Shown: piece after piece, positions 42,896-54,116 of the stretch
Layout: every line of letters starts with the position of its first letter
Position numbering within the stretch: the first letter of the stretch is position 1
Notes under the pieces: model-generated
Database searches by the model: none
Seen by the model: only the letters and a program-made list of their open reading frames with translations
Told to the model about the DNA's origin: nothing
NCBI GenBank assembly: GCA_026770025.1
Contig: JAMXDE010000006.1
Location: 2,424,001-2,488,000, forward strand
DNA from: Craspedostauros australis
Taxonomy: Eukaryota; Bacillariophyta; Bacillariophyceae; Mastogloiales; Achnanthaceae
Length of the DNA stretch: 64,000 nt
Reading direction: 5' to 3'
Position numbers and translations under genes: made by a program

Positions 42896-43963
42896 ATGGC
42901 AACGCGACTGAAACAGCGCACGATGAGAAGCCCATCATGGCATACGCTGGCTCTGCATGCGCTTCTGGTGCTGGTGATGCTTGTCACCACCCCTACACCA
43001 GCAATGGGCCAGGATGAAAACGATGCGTCGTCTGCGATAACAGGAGAAAAGCGAAAATCATTGATACGAAAGATCCCGTACAAGCAGACGGATCTGTCAA
43101 CGCCGCAACGCGTCGCGCTCTTTGAAAAGAAGCACACTGCGGTGCAGTTTTCGTCGGACCGTGGCCGCATCGCCCGAAAGCCGCGCGATGGGAGAGAGCT
43201 GTACCTGTACCATCACTGCGAAAAGGGAAAGGCGGCCGTGACTCTCGAGAAGCTCATCATGTCTCATGCCGTCGCATACGGCAGGGGAGCCAAGTTCGGC
43301 GGCAGCTGCAACGCGCAGGATATCGATCGGACGAAGCAATGGAAGCTGGTGGAGGCGCTGGGCATGCAGGAGGTCACGCCGTTCGAATGTCCCAGGGCCC
43401 GCTCGTGGGACAAAGAGTCGCGGCGCTCCGAGATGGCGCCGTCGGAAGTTGCGAAGCAGGGATACCGTGTCTTCACGCCGGACTACATAGAGTACCTGCA
43501 TTCCCACGTCAAGTACGAACCGAAGGGTGAGGAGGATCCGTACACCATCGTCGTGCACATGCGAAGGAAGAAGCTGAAGCCGTGCAAGAAGTTGCGGAAA
43601 GGGTTCCTCCAGTACCTTCCCAACTCGCACTACCAGACCCTGATCGACAAGTACATGAAGCCTGGCGCCAAGGTGATCATCTACTCGCAACCGAAATCGT
43701 TCGAATCGTTGGATGACTTCACAAACAAGGGATACGACGTGCAGCTGACTGCCGACGAGACAGTAATTTGGAAGGACATTGCGAATGCGGATGTCGTCAT
43801 CCTCTCCAGAAGCCAGTTCTCCTCAACTCCAGCTGTGGTCGCGAGAGGCATTGTCGTTTACACGCCATTTTGGAGAGAGCCGCTGAAGCACTGGGAACAA
43901 GTCGATGCGCAGACCATGCAGGAGACGGAGGCGGAAATAGAGCGGCTGAAGGAGTTTTGCTAG
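42896..43963 (+). CDS. fucosyltransferase-like glycosyltransferase, tandem copy 2 (divergent motif)
   Basis: From the ATG at 42896 (AAGATGG context) the protein has 355 residues; an ATG at 42866 is possible but has a poorer context. The N-terminus SWHTLALHALLVLVMLVTT is a signal or anchor, and PTPAMGQ could be a cleavage site. The family blocks are in order: HAVAYGRGAKFGGSC, IVVHMRRKK (His about 221), QYLPNSHYQTLIDKYM, VIIYSQPKSFESLDDF and WKDIANADVVILSRSQFS. The usual G-D after HxRR is replaced by K-K, in a region otherwise well preserved, so donor binding or catalysis may differ or be lost. It is intronless and intact in frame, on the same strand as its paralogues at 40905 and 44668. Confidence 0.78.
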   Translation: MATRLKQRTMRSPSWHTLALHALLVLVMLVTTPTPAMGQDENDASSAITGEKRKSLIRKIPYKQTDLSTPQRVALFEKKHTAVQFSSDRGRIARKPRDGRELYLYHHCEKGKAAVTLEKLIMSHAVAYGRGAKFGGSCNAQDIDRTKQWKLVEALGMQEVTPFECPRARSWDKESRRSEMAPSEVAKQGYRVFTPDYIEYLHSHVKYEPKGEEDPYTIVVHMRRKKLKPCKKLRKGFLQYLPNSHYQTLIDKYMKPGAKVIIYSQPKSFESLDDFTNKGYDVQLTADETVIWKDIANADVVILSRSQFSSTPAVVARGIVVYTPFWREPLKHWEQVDAQTMQETEAEIERLKEFC

Positions 43964-44667
43964 AGACTAACCCACGAGCTATGGATTGCTGTATGTGTAC
44001 ATAATACATGTTCAACATCCAAAGAGGCATTATCATGCGTAGTGCAGCGAGAATGAGTGCAGATGCGGAGCATTTGCGAGGAGGTGGAGTGTAGGTAGGG
44101 CGCATACACATACGACTATGATGTCCATTCGTAATTGTAGGTAGATCGGTGAAGCGCCAGCTTCGTTTGTGTCTTGGTCTGCCCCCGCCTTCCACTCGTG
44201 GTGCGGTGACATCTGTCTTTGTGCACGACCAGAAGAAAGGAAGAATGAGTCATGGATAATGCGGACGACACCACAACCACGACCACCAACACGAAAACGT
44301 GGGTCACTTGTCACAAATCCAAAACCTTCCAAAATGACCGCAAAAGAACATCCAAACCGAACCGACGCACGCAGGAAGTGTGTTGATGGGATGTGTCTGT
44401 TTGTGCATCTGTGCGCAAGCTAATGCCCCAAAGCATTCCTTCACCATACTTGCACCGACATCCCCTGCGCTCTGGAATCATCATCAATAGAACTCCGACC
44501 AGCAATAGAACTCAGCATAGTTGCGTCTCAGCTTGTCAACAACAGAGAAGTGGCAGACCACCGTCAGACGTTCACAAGAGGGCAATCGGCACACGCTTCC
44601 ACTCCAAGTATACGCACCATACCAGACTCCGTGCAGCGCAAAGAAGACAGAAGGCAGAACGTTCACG
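43964..44667. other. gap between glycosyltransferase copies 2 and 3
   Basis: No gene seen. GTGTACATAATACATG, an imperfect palindrome, lies 30 bp after the copy 2 stop. Confidence 0.5.
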
Positions 44668-45936
44668 ATGACCCAGATCTCGAGCGCCGCCATCAACAAC
44701 CAGGCGCAGATCACCAGGGCCGTCATCAGCAGGCACACCAGTGCGGCCACAACCGCCATCCGCAAGCATGCAGCAGTTGCCGCAGCTGCTGGCCGGAAGC
44801 ACGCCCAGACGGCCAAGGTAGTCATCGACAGGCAAACTCAGGTGGCCAAGATTGCGATGGAGAAGCACGCACCTGGCCTCAAGGCATTCCTGGACAAGAA
44901 CTGCGGCGATGATCCTCACGCCGTCGTGATGGGAGTGATCCTGGTCGTCCTTTTCATCTGGATCCTGCTCACGCCGTCCACATCCAGTGCCAACCTGATA
45001 GAGCAGAACATGGTCGGCAAGGCCCCCGGAAAGCCAGCAGCGATCCGGATCCAACCGAAGGAAATACTGGGATCGAACGGTGGCATTGTCGCCGCAGTGC
45101 GTCCGTACGACCCCAACGCAGCACCGTACAAGCCCAAATTCATCGACGACAACAGAGTCATCTTCAATTCGTACGCAAAGAAATCGGACGGGCTCGTGAT
45201 GAGGGATGTGGTCATGGCGCATGCCCATGCTTACGAAGAGGGCGTCCTGTACGGTGGTGCCTGCGGCGGGGACTTGACCAACCACGACACCCACCGAGCC
45301 ATGCTGGACGCGCTCGGGCTTGGCGAAGAGATACAGTTCCGGTGCTCCCATGATCTGGATGACCAGTCGGTACGATCGAGCACCGTATCCGACTACCAGT
45401 ACAAGAAGCGCGGCATGAAGCTGTTCACTGCGGAATACCGAGAATTCCTGAGATCCAAGGTGGCCTTCCCACCCAAGGCCGACAACAGGTTCACCATCGC
45501 GGTTCACATCCGCAGAGGTAGATCGTACGACTCGCCGTGCACCGCCAAGATGCAGCATGGCTACTTGCGCTACCTGCCCAACTCGCACTACCAGAGGCTC
45601 ATCGACGTCGCCATGCGCCCTGGCGCGAGAGTCGTCATCTACTCCCACGCTCCATCGGTCGAGGACTTTGATGACTTCCGGAAGCGGGGCTACGAGGTCC
45701 ACATCGACGAGGATGTGGGCGAAGCGTGGAAGACGATGGTATCATCCGACGTCCTCATCATGTCCCGCAGCATGTTCACTCTCATACCCGCGCTCGTGCA
45801 CAAGGGCCGCGTTTTGTACACGCCGTTCTGGGAGAAGCCGATCGACAGCTGGGATGTCGCGAGCAACGAGCTGCTGAAAGCCACCAACGAGGAGCTGGAC
45901 GAGCTCAAGGGGCAGCTGGGCTGTGGAACGGAGTAA
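44668..45936 (+). CDS. fucosyltransferase-like glycosyltransferase, tandem copy 3
   Basis: The ATG at 44668 gives 422 residues; the frame extends upstream only from a TTG. About 90 residues of Ala/Lys/Gln-rich heptad-like sequence (RKHAAVAAAAGRKHAQTAKV) precede a single membrane anchor, VVMGVILVVLFIWILL, so the cytosolic part is unusually long and may be helical or coiled. The luminal part carries HAHAYEEGVLYGGACGGD, FTIAVHIRRGR (His 280), RYLPNSHYQRLIDVAM, VVIYSHAPSVEDFDDF and WKTMVSSDVLIMSRSMFT, collinear with its two upstream paralogues. The motif is HIRRGR, so the acidic residue of HxRRGD is missing here too. A Golgi glycosyltransferase using GDP-fucose or a related sugar is the best guess. 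Confidence 0.8.
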   Translation: MTQISSAAINNQAQITRAVISRHTSAATTAIRKHAAVAAAAGRKHAQTAKVVIDRQTQVAKIAMEKHAPGLKAFLDKNCGDDPHAVVMGVILVVLFIWILLTPSTSSANLIEQNMVGKAPGKPAAIRIQPKEILGSNGGIVAAVRPYDPNAAPYKPKFIDDNRVIFNSYAKKSDGLVMRDVVMAHAHAYEEGVLYGGACGGDLTNHDTHRAMLDALGLGEEIQFRCSHDLDDQSVRSSTVSDYQYKKRGMKLFTAEYREFLRSKVAFPPKADNRFTIAVHIRRGRSYDSPCTAKMQHGYLRYLPNSHYQRLIDVAMRPGARVVIYSHAPSVEDFDDFRKRGYEVHIDEDVGEAWKTMVSSDVLIMSRSMFTLIPALVHKGRVLYTPFWEKPIDSWDVASNELLKATNEELDELKGQLGCGTE

Positions 45937-47259
45937 TGGTGGCAACTGTTTGTAGTACTTGCATTGACAAATATGAAACGAGATGAGATGAGACGAGACA
46001 GCAGTGCACCATACAATACATACTCATAGAACAGGAGCCCAGGGCAAACCGTTCAACCGCAATCAACATCATTGGATCCACGTATTCATCTGCTCTCTTT
46101 ATCTGTCGAGTGTGTATGGTACCAGTGCGTGTATGATCCCGTGACGGAGATGAGGTTGAAATCGTGAAACATGATGATTGTGCATACTCTAGCTTAACAA
46201 ATCGTAGATACATGTGCTACCCAGGACTCAATGCTAGTCCAATCGCGAGTGCTTTGGGTCCGACCGTCATCCCAACAGATCGTTGGCCAGTCACGTTTTC
46301 AGGAATTTCTGCGGCGAAAAAAGTATCATTGAACATGATCAACGCACCCAACCAATCACCTTCGTTCTGTGAATGGGGTCGTGTCCTCAAGCAAACATCG
46401 TCGCGGAGCTTCCGGCCACGCAAATGCATCCACAGGACATCGGCCAGATGGTCGCAATGCATCGTGACGATGACGATGACGAAGAAGAAGGACGGGACAC
46501 AGTAAAGAGTACTCCAACGTACTTGGACAATGAGAGGCTGGTAAGAGACTGATCACTTGACGACTGCGGTCAAGAGCAACCAAGCGTGACGATCATAGCT
46601 GTTCGTCGGTGTCCACACAACCACACAACAAGCGCCAATCAAACGAGAGGCTACGGATCATTCCGTCCCACGCCTCCGAGCCACAAGCGAGTGCCACATA
46701 TCATACGCGTACATCAACAGTCTCGCAACATACTCTCACCATACCATCACCCACGATCATTCATCAGGCGCCACCCATGCATGCCAACCCCGCAACATGA
46801 TGGCGCAGCAGTAGCCACTGCTGCTTGTCGAACTAAGCTGGCAATGAATCCAGCATCGCCCACTTCCCATGGACAAGGTGCTGGCCAACAAGTGCCGACC
46901 GACTGGCTGGTCTTCTACCACACCATGCCAACACACAGAGCCAGCACACCACGAGCCCAAGACGGCCAAAGAGACAACAATGCTCTACTCGCACATTTGA
47001 TGAAGTTGAAGGCATGGTCATGTCCACACATTCACACACCAGCTACGACCCATCAGGGCGCAACGACCAAACTGTCACGAACATGGGCGCGAACATCAGC
47101 ACGTACACACACATCCATGTGTACCGACGCAGTTGCGACGATGCAAGACAACACAAGATGAGATGATAGAAAAAATGAGATCGTGGTGCTATGCATGTAT
47201 GATACTTGCGCAAATGGTGTCCAACGCGCGAACGGTTCGTCCCCAAACCAAAGAAGGGT
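45937..47259. other. 1.3-kb gap between convergent genes
   Basis: A 191-residue plus frame at 46586-47161 is Thr/His/Pro-rich without domain and is not called. ACCATACAATACATACTCATAG near 46009 belongs to the recurring short intergenic motifs. Confidence 0.45.
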
Positions 47260-49850
47260 TCAAGACTCCTCCTCCATGTCGCTCCTCTTCACGAAGCGTC
47301 CCTTGATGCGTGGGCGGCTGTCGGCCAACTTCTTGCGGCAATCGTACTTGATGCGCTTCCTCCAGATGCGCATCTTGCGCTTGGCATGGAAACGGGCGAT
47401 ACGGGCCTTGCGTGCCTCGGGCAGGTAAATGCCGATGCGGCCACCCTTGTTCAGCAGGTCCATTTGGAACGTCGCCGGGGCTGTCCCGGCCGCGGTGCTT
47501 GCATTCAGCGAGCTCGGCAGCGTAGCCATCTGGCTGGACACGTTGCTGCTGGTCGGGGTGACGACAGCGTTGTACGACACCGGGGCGCGACGTGGTGGAG
47601 CCGACAACGGCGCGACAGGCTGCGGCAACGATGTTGCGGTGATGCCAGTATTCGCGGTGGAGAAGTTGGGTTCGGCGGAGACAATCTGCGCGGGGGTAGG
47701 CGCGAGCGCGGATGCACGTGGCTTCATCAATGCATTCTTCTCGTGGATGCCACCTTCCTGGAAACTGATCGGGTCGAAGATGATGGAATCGCCTCGTGGA
47801 CGAGTGAAGGAAGTCGGCTCATCAGCCCTAGTCGGGTCAGGCAATTCGCTGGAAGATGCCGGCAAGGCTGGGGATGCAGGCAACAACTCGTCGCTGGGAA
47901 AGTTGAAAAACTCAAAGGAGTATCCTCTGTCGCGCTGAAGAATGGAAGCATCGGAGGCCGGTGCGGTCAGATCCTCCAAGGTTTCGGTCTTCACAGAAAC
48001 AGACGACGATTCCGCGGTCATGGTTGAAAAATCGAAGGTCGCGGCTGTTGTTTCATGAGGGTGCAGAATAGCAAATAGAGATGGATGAAGTATTTGGTGG
48101 AGACGTTGATACGTGAGTGATGAGTAAGAGAGTGAGCGACAATGTGTTTTCATGCATGCTCCATCCAGTTCATTTCATTTCAGTCCATATCGATTGGCAC
48201 AGCAACAGGCACAGTCAGATAGTATGTGATCAACGCTCACAAGGGCAGTGCAAACTTACGATCAATATCCACAGAAAACACACGTGCTCTTCCTGCCGGT
48301 GCGGGAGGCGCCGATGAGGACACTACCAATGGTGCCGGAGCTGACGAGAACGGAACCTCGGGTTCCGCAATGGTCACCCTCTTTTCCACTTTAGCAGGCG
48401 CCAACGGGGCTTGCGCAAAGACTGGTGGCGGTGGTTGCGGGGCAAACGGAGGCAACTCCGATTGCACCTTGAAGGGTGCATGAGGCAGCGGGCATGGAAC
48501 TGGGTTTGTCAGTGGGCATGGCACGGCCGCATCGCTGCTCTTAACAGGCAGGGTTCGTGGTTGTGCTGGTGCTGGAAGCAAGAGCGATGTCGGGGCGATC
48601 GGCTTGGAAAGAGGATTCGGCACCGATCCCATGCTGGGCAACAAGTTCGACTTCAGCCCCATGTGCTGACCCTGCTTGGCATGCTGCAGCAAGTGCCTGG
48701 GCACCACGGATAGCGGTGCAGCAGTACTGGGCACCACGGATGGTCGCGCTTGCAATGGCGGTCGTTGTCGCGCAGGAAGCGAAGCTGGTGTTGCGACCAT
48801 GGCCTGTGATGGCGCCGCCGTCCTAGTGATGGCAGTAGCAGCAGCAACCATGCCGACCCTTGCCACGGAGACGGAGTGACGAATACCGATCGGAACGTGT
48901 CTGGCTTGAACCGGCACTTGTTGCCGAGGTTGGACAGGAACGATCGGTTTGGGCGGTGGGTTCGGCGCAACTTGTGACGGCATCACCCTCATGGGCAGGA
49001 TGGCTCGTGGCATGACCGTCACTGGTGGCGGCGGCGGCGCTGGTACGATAGGAATCGGAGGTGGTTTGGTTGGTTGCGTCGTCACCGGCCTTGCAACCAT
49101 CAAGGATATCCGTAACGGGTCTGGTCTCGATGGTAAAATCAATTGGTTCTGTTGTGCTCCTGTCTGTTGTCTCCCACCTCCGGGTGCCGGTGTTGGCACA
49201 GGCGGTTTGGCTGCAGGCATGGGTATCGCTGCTGCTATCGGTAGTGGTGCCGCTATCGGCGGTGCTTTTGATGGTGGAGGTGCTGATGCTATCGGTAACG
49301 CCGCTGCTATCGCCGGGACCGGTGGTATGTTACTGGTCGGTTGTTTGATGGTGTTGCTGGCGGGTGCCACGTGCGAAGTCTGAGGGGCTTGTTGTTGCTG
49401 CGACGGCGCGTTCGGAGGAACGGCCGAGCTACCTGCTTCTTCGGGATTGGCAGGAGCCAGCCCGGATGAAGGCTTGCCAGCGCTGTTGGAAGGGTTTCCA
49501 ACCTCACCAGCGGCAGCAGCATCTGGTTGGTGCTGAGACTCGCTTGGGCGACGTCGCTTGCGTGGTCCGTACCGTGGAGATCCATCGGACAGACGATGTG
49601 CCTTGACTGGTGTGCGGGTGTGCTTGACGCTCTCCGCGATCGCAACCTGCATCATGTGGTCTTCAGAGGCCTTGACTGGGCAATCCTCATCGTCGCTGGT
49701 GAGCTCCTCATCCATCTGCTGATCTTCCTCCCGCTTGATGGCGGACTCCACCATGGCAGCTTCGACCATGGCGGCTTCAGCTGCAGATGAGACGGCCTTC
49801 GACCCTGCGGGACGCAGAGCAACAGGGTGTATCTTGTCAACGGTTGTCAT
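47260..49850 (-). CDS. CCT-domain protein, putative transcriptional regulator
   Basis: Two exons on the minus strand: 49850-48260 and 48044-47260 (GTAAGT donor, CAG acceptor, 215 nt, phase 1) give 791 residues. The join makes VFSVDIDPATFDFSTM; without it the upstream frame stops almost at once. The last about 50 residues are a CCT motif: ARKARIARFHAKRKMRIWRK, then YDCRKKLADSRPRIKGRF. CCT motifs in plants and algae bind DNA with NF-Y-type partners or mediate nuclear import, often in light or clock control. The first 500 residues are Pro/Ala/Val-rich with an early acidic segment (QQMDEELTSDDEDCP) and a basic block (GPRKRRRPS). Short conserved-looking pieces RGYSFEFFNFP and RPRGDSIIFDPISF lie between. 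No receiver or B-box domain is seen. Confidence 0.85.
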
Positions 49851-52754
49851 GATGGTGGTGGTAGTGGTGCTGATGATGATTGCTTGAAATGTGAAATACG
49901 GTTGGGTTTAGCGATCTGTTCGGTTTTGATGCAGTCCATGGATGTGACCATTCCAAGAAGTTTGATGACAGCGTGGGCGGTGTCAAGATCGAGGAAGCAG
50001 AAACGATGAGAACGATACGATAAGATTGGGTAGAGTAGAACAAAAGAATAGGATTGAGTTGATGTTCGTTTGTCTGTTGCTGTTGCCTAGAGAGCAACGT
50101 ACAAGACTGAATGGTCCGCGCACGAGGATGGGGGCTGTTCGATGGGCTCCCCACATGCCGAGTCATCTGTGCCCTATGCAACGTTTCCACACAATGATGA
50201 TGATGATGATGGTTGTGATGATGATGGCGACTTCCGAAGTTGGGAGAGTGATGTGAGCCTTGGCATCATGAGAAGGTGTGAATGGTGGATGTACAATGGA
50301 CGAGTAAAACACACACCAAGTGTGTTCATCTATGCCACGTATCCATCCACGCATCCATTCATCTAACCATCCCCTCTGAAGAGCCCAGTGCGATCTCTGC
50401 TCTGGTGTCCACCGATAAACTGGAAGGAACGAAACCGAATCAAAACGGACGGAACGGTAGTTCGTTTTCAGCGATGACAATGGTGAAGGATGTGCGCGTT
50501 ACATGAGAGTGCCAAGGAGCTCGGAAGTAGGTGAAGTGTCGACGAGGCGGATAGGTGCGTTGGTCTCGGAGCGTGTGCTCGTGCGGCTCTTGACAGTGAT
50601 CGAAGACTCTCGGCCTGTGCTGCCATCATTCGGAAGGGCACCCACCACATCACATGTTCTCCCATCACACATCCGTTGTGCCCGTGGCAGTGCTGCTGCA
50701 GCTCCTTACTTCTTGTGCGAACCAGGAAATGAGATGGACTTGCCGCCAGCACGTTGTACTCGCAGCTGATGGTGATGCACTGATGGGTTGATGATTGTTG
50801 ATGTGAATGGTGTCTGTTGGTGTGGGGTGCCCATTCAATTCCGAAGATGATGTCACTCTCAGCTTCGATCGTGACACGGCAGAACATGGTGCTTCTGATG
50901 CAGTTGTTCTGCAATGAAAATTATTTCCACCACGAGAACTGCCGCCAGCACACGCGAAGCAACCCATCACTGATCCTCTCGACTCTGCTTCTTCCATTGC
51001 GCTCCGTGATGCCTATCCCCCATCCAACTGCATGAATTGCGTGGTTCTTGTGGTTACGTTGTCTCCAATGGCGCACGGCAGGAGCACCACCACACATCCA
51101 CACAACTGCATGGAAGCATGATGGCATCTGTGTACGACACATCACCATCACGATCATTGTGGATCCATCACTGAACACGAAATCTGCGTTTTTTCCCTTC
51201 CTTCCTTCCTTGCTCCTTCTCCCATGTCAATCATTCTGCCCTGCTTCTGCCATCTCCAACGACCCGTATCATCACCATGATCATCAACTTCGTCGTCGTC
51301 ATCATCGTCATCTGCATCATACCGTTCCGAAAAAAACCAATCGTCGATACCCGCACACCGTCATTGCCGCTCACCCGAGTGAAAATCGCTATCGTTGTTC
51401 AGAAGAAAGGAGGAGTCTTGATACGCAGTTTCGTTGGGCAGCTGCCTCGAAAAATCACATCGACAAACAGAAATCAAATCACGCAGACAACAAACGAAAC
51501 CAAAACGGGCCTCTTGATTGGTTTCCCAAACCCAATTCCATCAACTTCTCTCTCTACTAAAATTGTAGCACTCTGATTGGTCAAAGCGAAACAAGTTGCT
51601 ATATTCATGGCTGAATGCATCATACAATATCACAGGACACTCCAGACATGTATGGTCCAATCATGATGCTTCGATCCTGAACACTGTGTCGCTCACCCCG
51701 AACGGTCGCACAGGCTAGTAAGCGGTGGGAGGTAAACCAAACCGCGTCATGTTTTTGCGCGTTGTTCTGCAGAATTGCAGATTTTGGGAGTGGTGATTGT
51801 TCTGTCTCTTGTGCGCCTTCCTTTGTGGCGGTTCTCCTGTTTGGCGATGCTCCGCGAACCCTCTCAAGAAAGCTTCAGAGCCTCATGGGAAGGGTGCGAA
51901 AGTTGGCTGTATGCACGTATTACATGTATTAGTGGATTTAATGTGTATAATATTTTGTAATACGAGCTATGGCATTATTCTACACTCTTCACAGAGTGTT
52001 CGAATAGTGGGTATACCTGACAGGATAAGATGAAGTGAGGTCACTCTCTCGAGAGAGCGTCTGGTGCTCGTAGAGACATTCAAGACAGCAACAAATCCTC
52101 ATTGCGTAAAACAATGCTCCACATGCTACAACAGCACCTGTGTCGCAAAAATAGAAACTCAGAATCTACGCCGATTCCTCTTGAAGTATTATACGACCCA
52201 TTCGTGCAGCCAACGCATCATGGTGGCGAGGCTAGCCTTTTGTTGTTGGCAAGGAAGCCACGATGAAAATCCGTGTCAGCTGTTGGATGATTCTTAGACA
52301 TTTGCATTGGTCTTGCCATCTCGGTGGTAAGACGAGCACGAATGCAAGTCACCCCCGAGATTTTATTTTCTTCGATTCAGGTTGATGGCGTGAGTCTACG
52401 CTCAGCCTCCATTCTACAACGAGACACGCGAAGAACACAATTCGGTTCTTCTTCGGAACAGGTATCTGCCGGAATCGCGCCCATCGGCGGCGTACAGACT
52501 TCGTGTTTGTCGACCACTTCGATCAACACAACACCAACCAAAGCCAACACTTCGACAACAACCTGAGATCGCGGAAAATGGCCCGACCATGGCGGTTCCT
52601 GCCGCAACAGACAGTTGCATCGATGTATCGATGTATCGATGTCTCGACCTGTCAGCCCATCAACCCTGCTACAACAGGGATCAATACTACGAGCACCATA
52701 CGACTACGGGGGAGAGAGAGAGGATAAACAGAACAGCACAGCATCCGAATCACG
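49851..52754. other. 2.9-kb gap between divergent genes
   Basis: The largest stretch without a gene call. Frames such as 51048-51560 (+) are low-complexity and have no domain. GATGAT runs lie near 50194-50230; GTAGAGTA at 50030; a CGATGTAT repeat at about 52618-52642. A small spliced gene or an RNA gene could be missed. Confidence 0.45.
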
Positions 52755-53300
52755 ATGAGAGAACTAAAGTACCATGAGAAGAAGCTGCTCCGCAAGGTGG
52801 ACCTGTACTCCTGGAAAGGTGAAAACAACCTCCGGGTGGCCAAGATCCTCAGACGGTATCACATCCAGAACAGGGAGGACTACACTGCCTACACCCGCAT
52901 CTGCGGCATGATCACGAAGCTGGCCGCCAAGCTCAAGACGCTGGAGGCCAGCGATCCGTTTCGCGTGGCCATGACGGACCAGCTGCTCACCAAGATGTGC
53001 GATCTGGGCCTGATACACAAGGTGACGTCGCTCAAGAACGCGGAGGACGTCACGGCATCGGCGCTGTGCAGACGGCGGCTGCCGGTGATCATGGTGCGAT
53101 TGAAGATGGCGGAGACCATGAGGACGGCCGTCACCTTCGTGGAGCAGGGGCAGGTGCGCGTGGGTCCGCACGTAGTCACGGATCCCGCCTTTCTGGTCAC
53201 CAAGGCCCTGGAGGATTACGTCACATGGGTGGACAGCTCCAAGGTGCGACGCACCGTCGCCAAGTACAATGACAAGCTGGATGATTTCGATCTGCTGTAA
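52755..53300 (+). CDS. IMP3: U3 small nucleolar ribonucleoprotein IMP3
   Basis: A 181-residue intronless protein, collinear with eukaryotic IMP3 from end to end. Starting MRELKYHEKKLLRKVDLYSW, it has RRYHIQNREDYTAYTRIC in the N-terminal S4-family region, then the S4 RNA-binding fold with ASALCRRRLPVIMVRLKMAE and FVEQGQVRVGPHVVTDPAFL, ending YVTWVDSSKVRRTVAKYN. IMP3 works with IMP4 and Mpp10 in the nucleolus to bring U3 snoRNA to the pre-18S rRNA for processing of the small ribosomal subunit. Length and ends match the family. The leader is preceded by a short CGATGTAT repeat. Coding GC is high (many CTG/AAG/GTC codons), consistent with a highly expressed gene. Confidence 0.96.
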   Translation: MRELKYHEKKLLRKVDLYSWKGENNLRVAKILRRYHIQNREDYTAYTRICGMITKLAAKLKTLEASDPFRVAMTDQLLTKMCDLGLIHKVTSLKNAEDVTASALCRRRLPVIMVRLKMAETMRTAVTFVEQGQVRVGPHVVTDPAFLVTKALEDYVTWVDSSKVRRTVAKYNDKLDDFDLL

Positions 53301-54116
53301 GCACACCAGATGGAGTCTATGTCGTGCCAGGATGCTGGTGTTTGTGCTGGTTCCTGCGCTTGTGCCGTTGCCGGTGATAGGGCCACCATTCAACGCATCT
53401 ACGTGCAGTCCACCTGCCCCATCCTTGACAACATGCTGATGCACTGGAGACTCGGAAGAATGATCACGCATGCACGCTGTACCATTAGTAGAACTGTATC
53501 CGTAGGTTGCGAATCGAACAGTTTAGATCAGCGCATCATACTGTACATACTGCAGATGAATGAAGTCGGCGGGAACGGTGGTGCCAATCGTGTGCTCATC
53601 CCTTTGGAGCTTGTTCTTGACGTCTTTACGCACATGCTTGTGGAACAGTATATTCGCATGCAATGGTGTCAAATCCTTTTTAGAGTTATGTATGAGTATA
53701 GTAAGCTGTATGTTGTTCTGTATGAAGTAGGTAAGTGCCGTATGAAATGCAACGCAATGAACAAAGCCTGATCCTTTGTGGAACGGAATGTTCGTGCGTT
53801 GGCACATGTATAAATAAATCGAGAGGACTTCGATACTCTCCACCAGGAGGAGCGTGCATTGGCAGTCATCCCCGATCAGCCAATTCCACTCAAGAAATGA
53901 GGTAGGCTGTGGATCGTGGCACATTGGCAAAATCACGAATGCCGAGATGCCATCAGGTGTGGAGTACGGCACGAGTATGGAATACAGGTATGGTCCAGCA
54001 ACGATAGAGGAAGCGTAGGCACTGCTACTTGCCTCCTTTCTGCTGTGCATTGTTTGTTGTGTGTCGCGTCACGAGGAGCTGCCTCTGTACTCACACTCCA
54101 GCATGTGTACTTGATT
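53301..54116. other. 0.8-kb gap between convergent genes
   Basis: 3' flanks of IMP3 and PEP carboxykinase. A 175-residue minus frame (53523-54050) has no domain and is not called. Confidence 0.45.

Noticed and set aside
44572-45702. 376-residue minus-strand open frame
   Set aside because: Antisense of glycosyltransferase copy 3; no domain.
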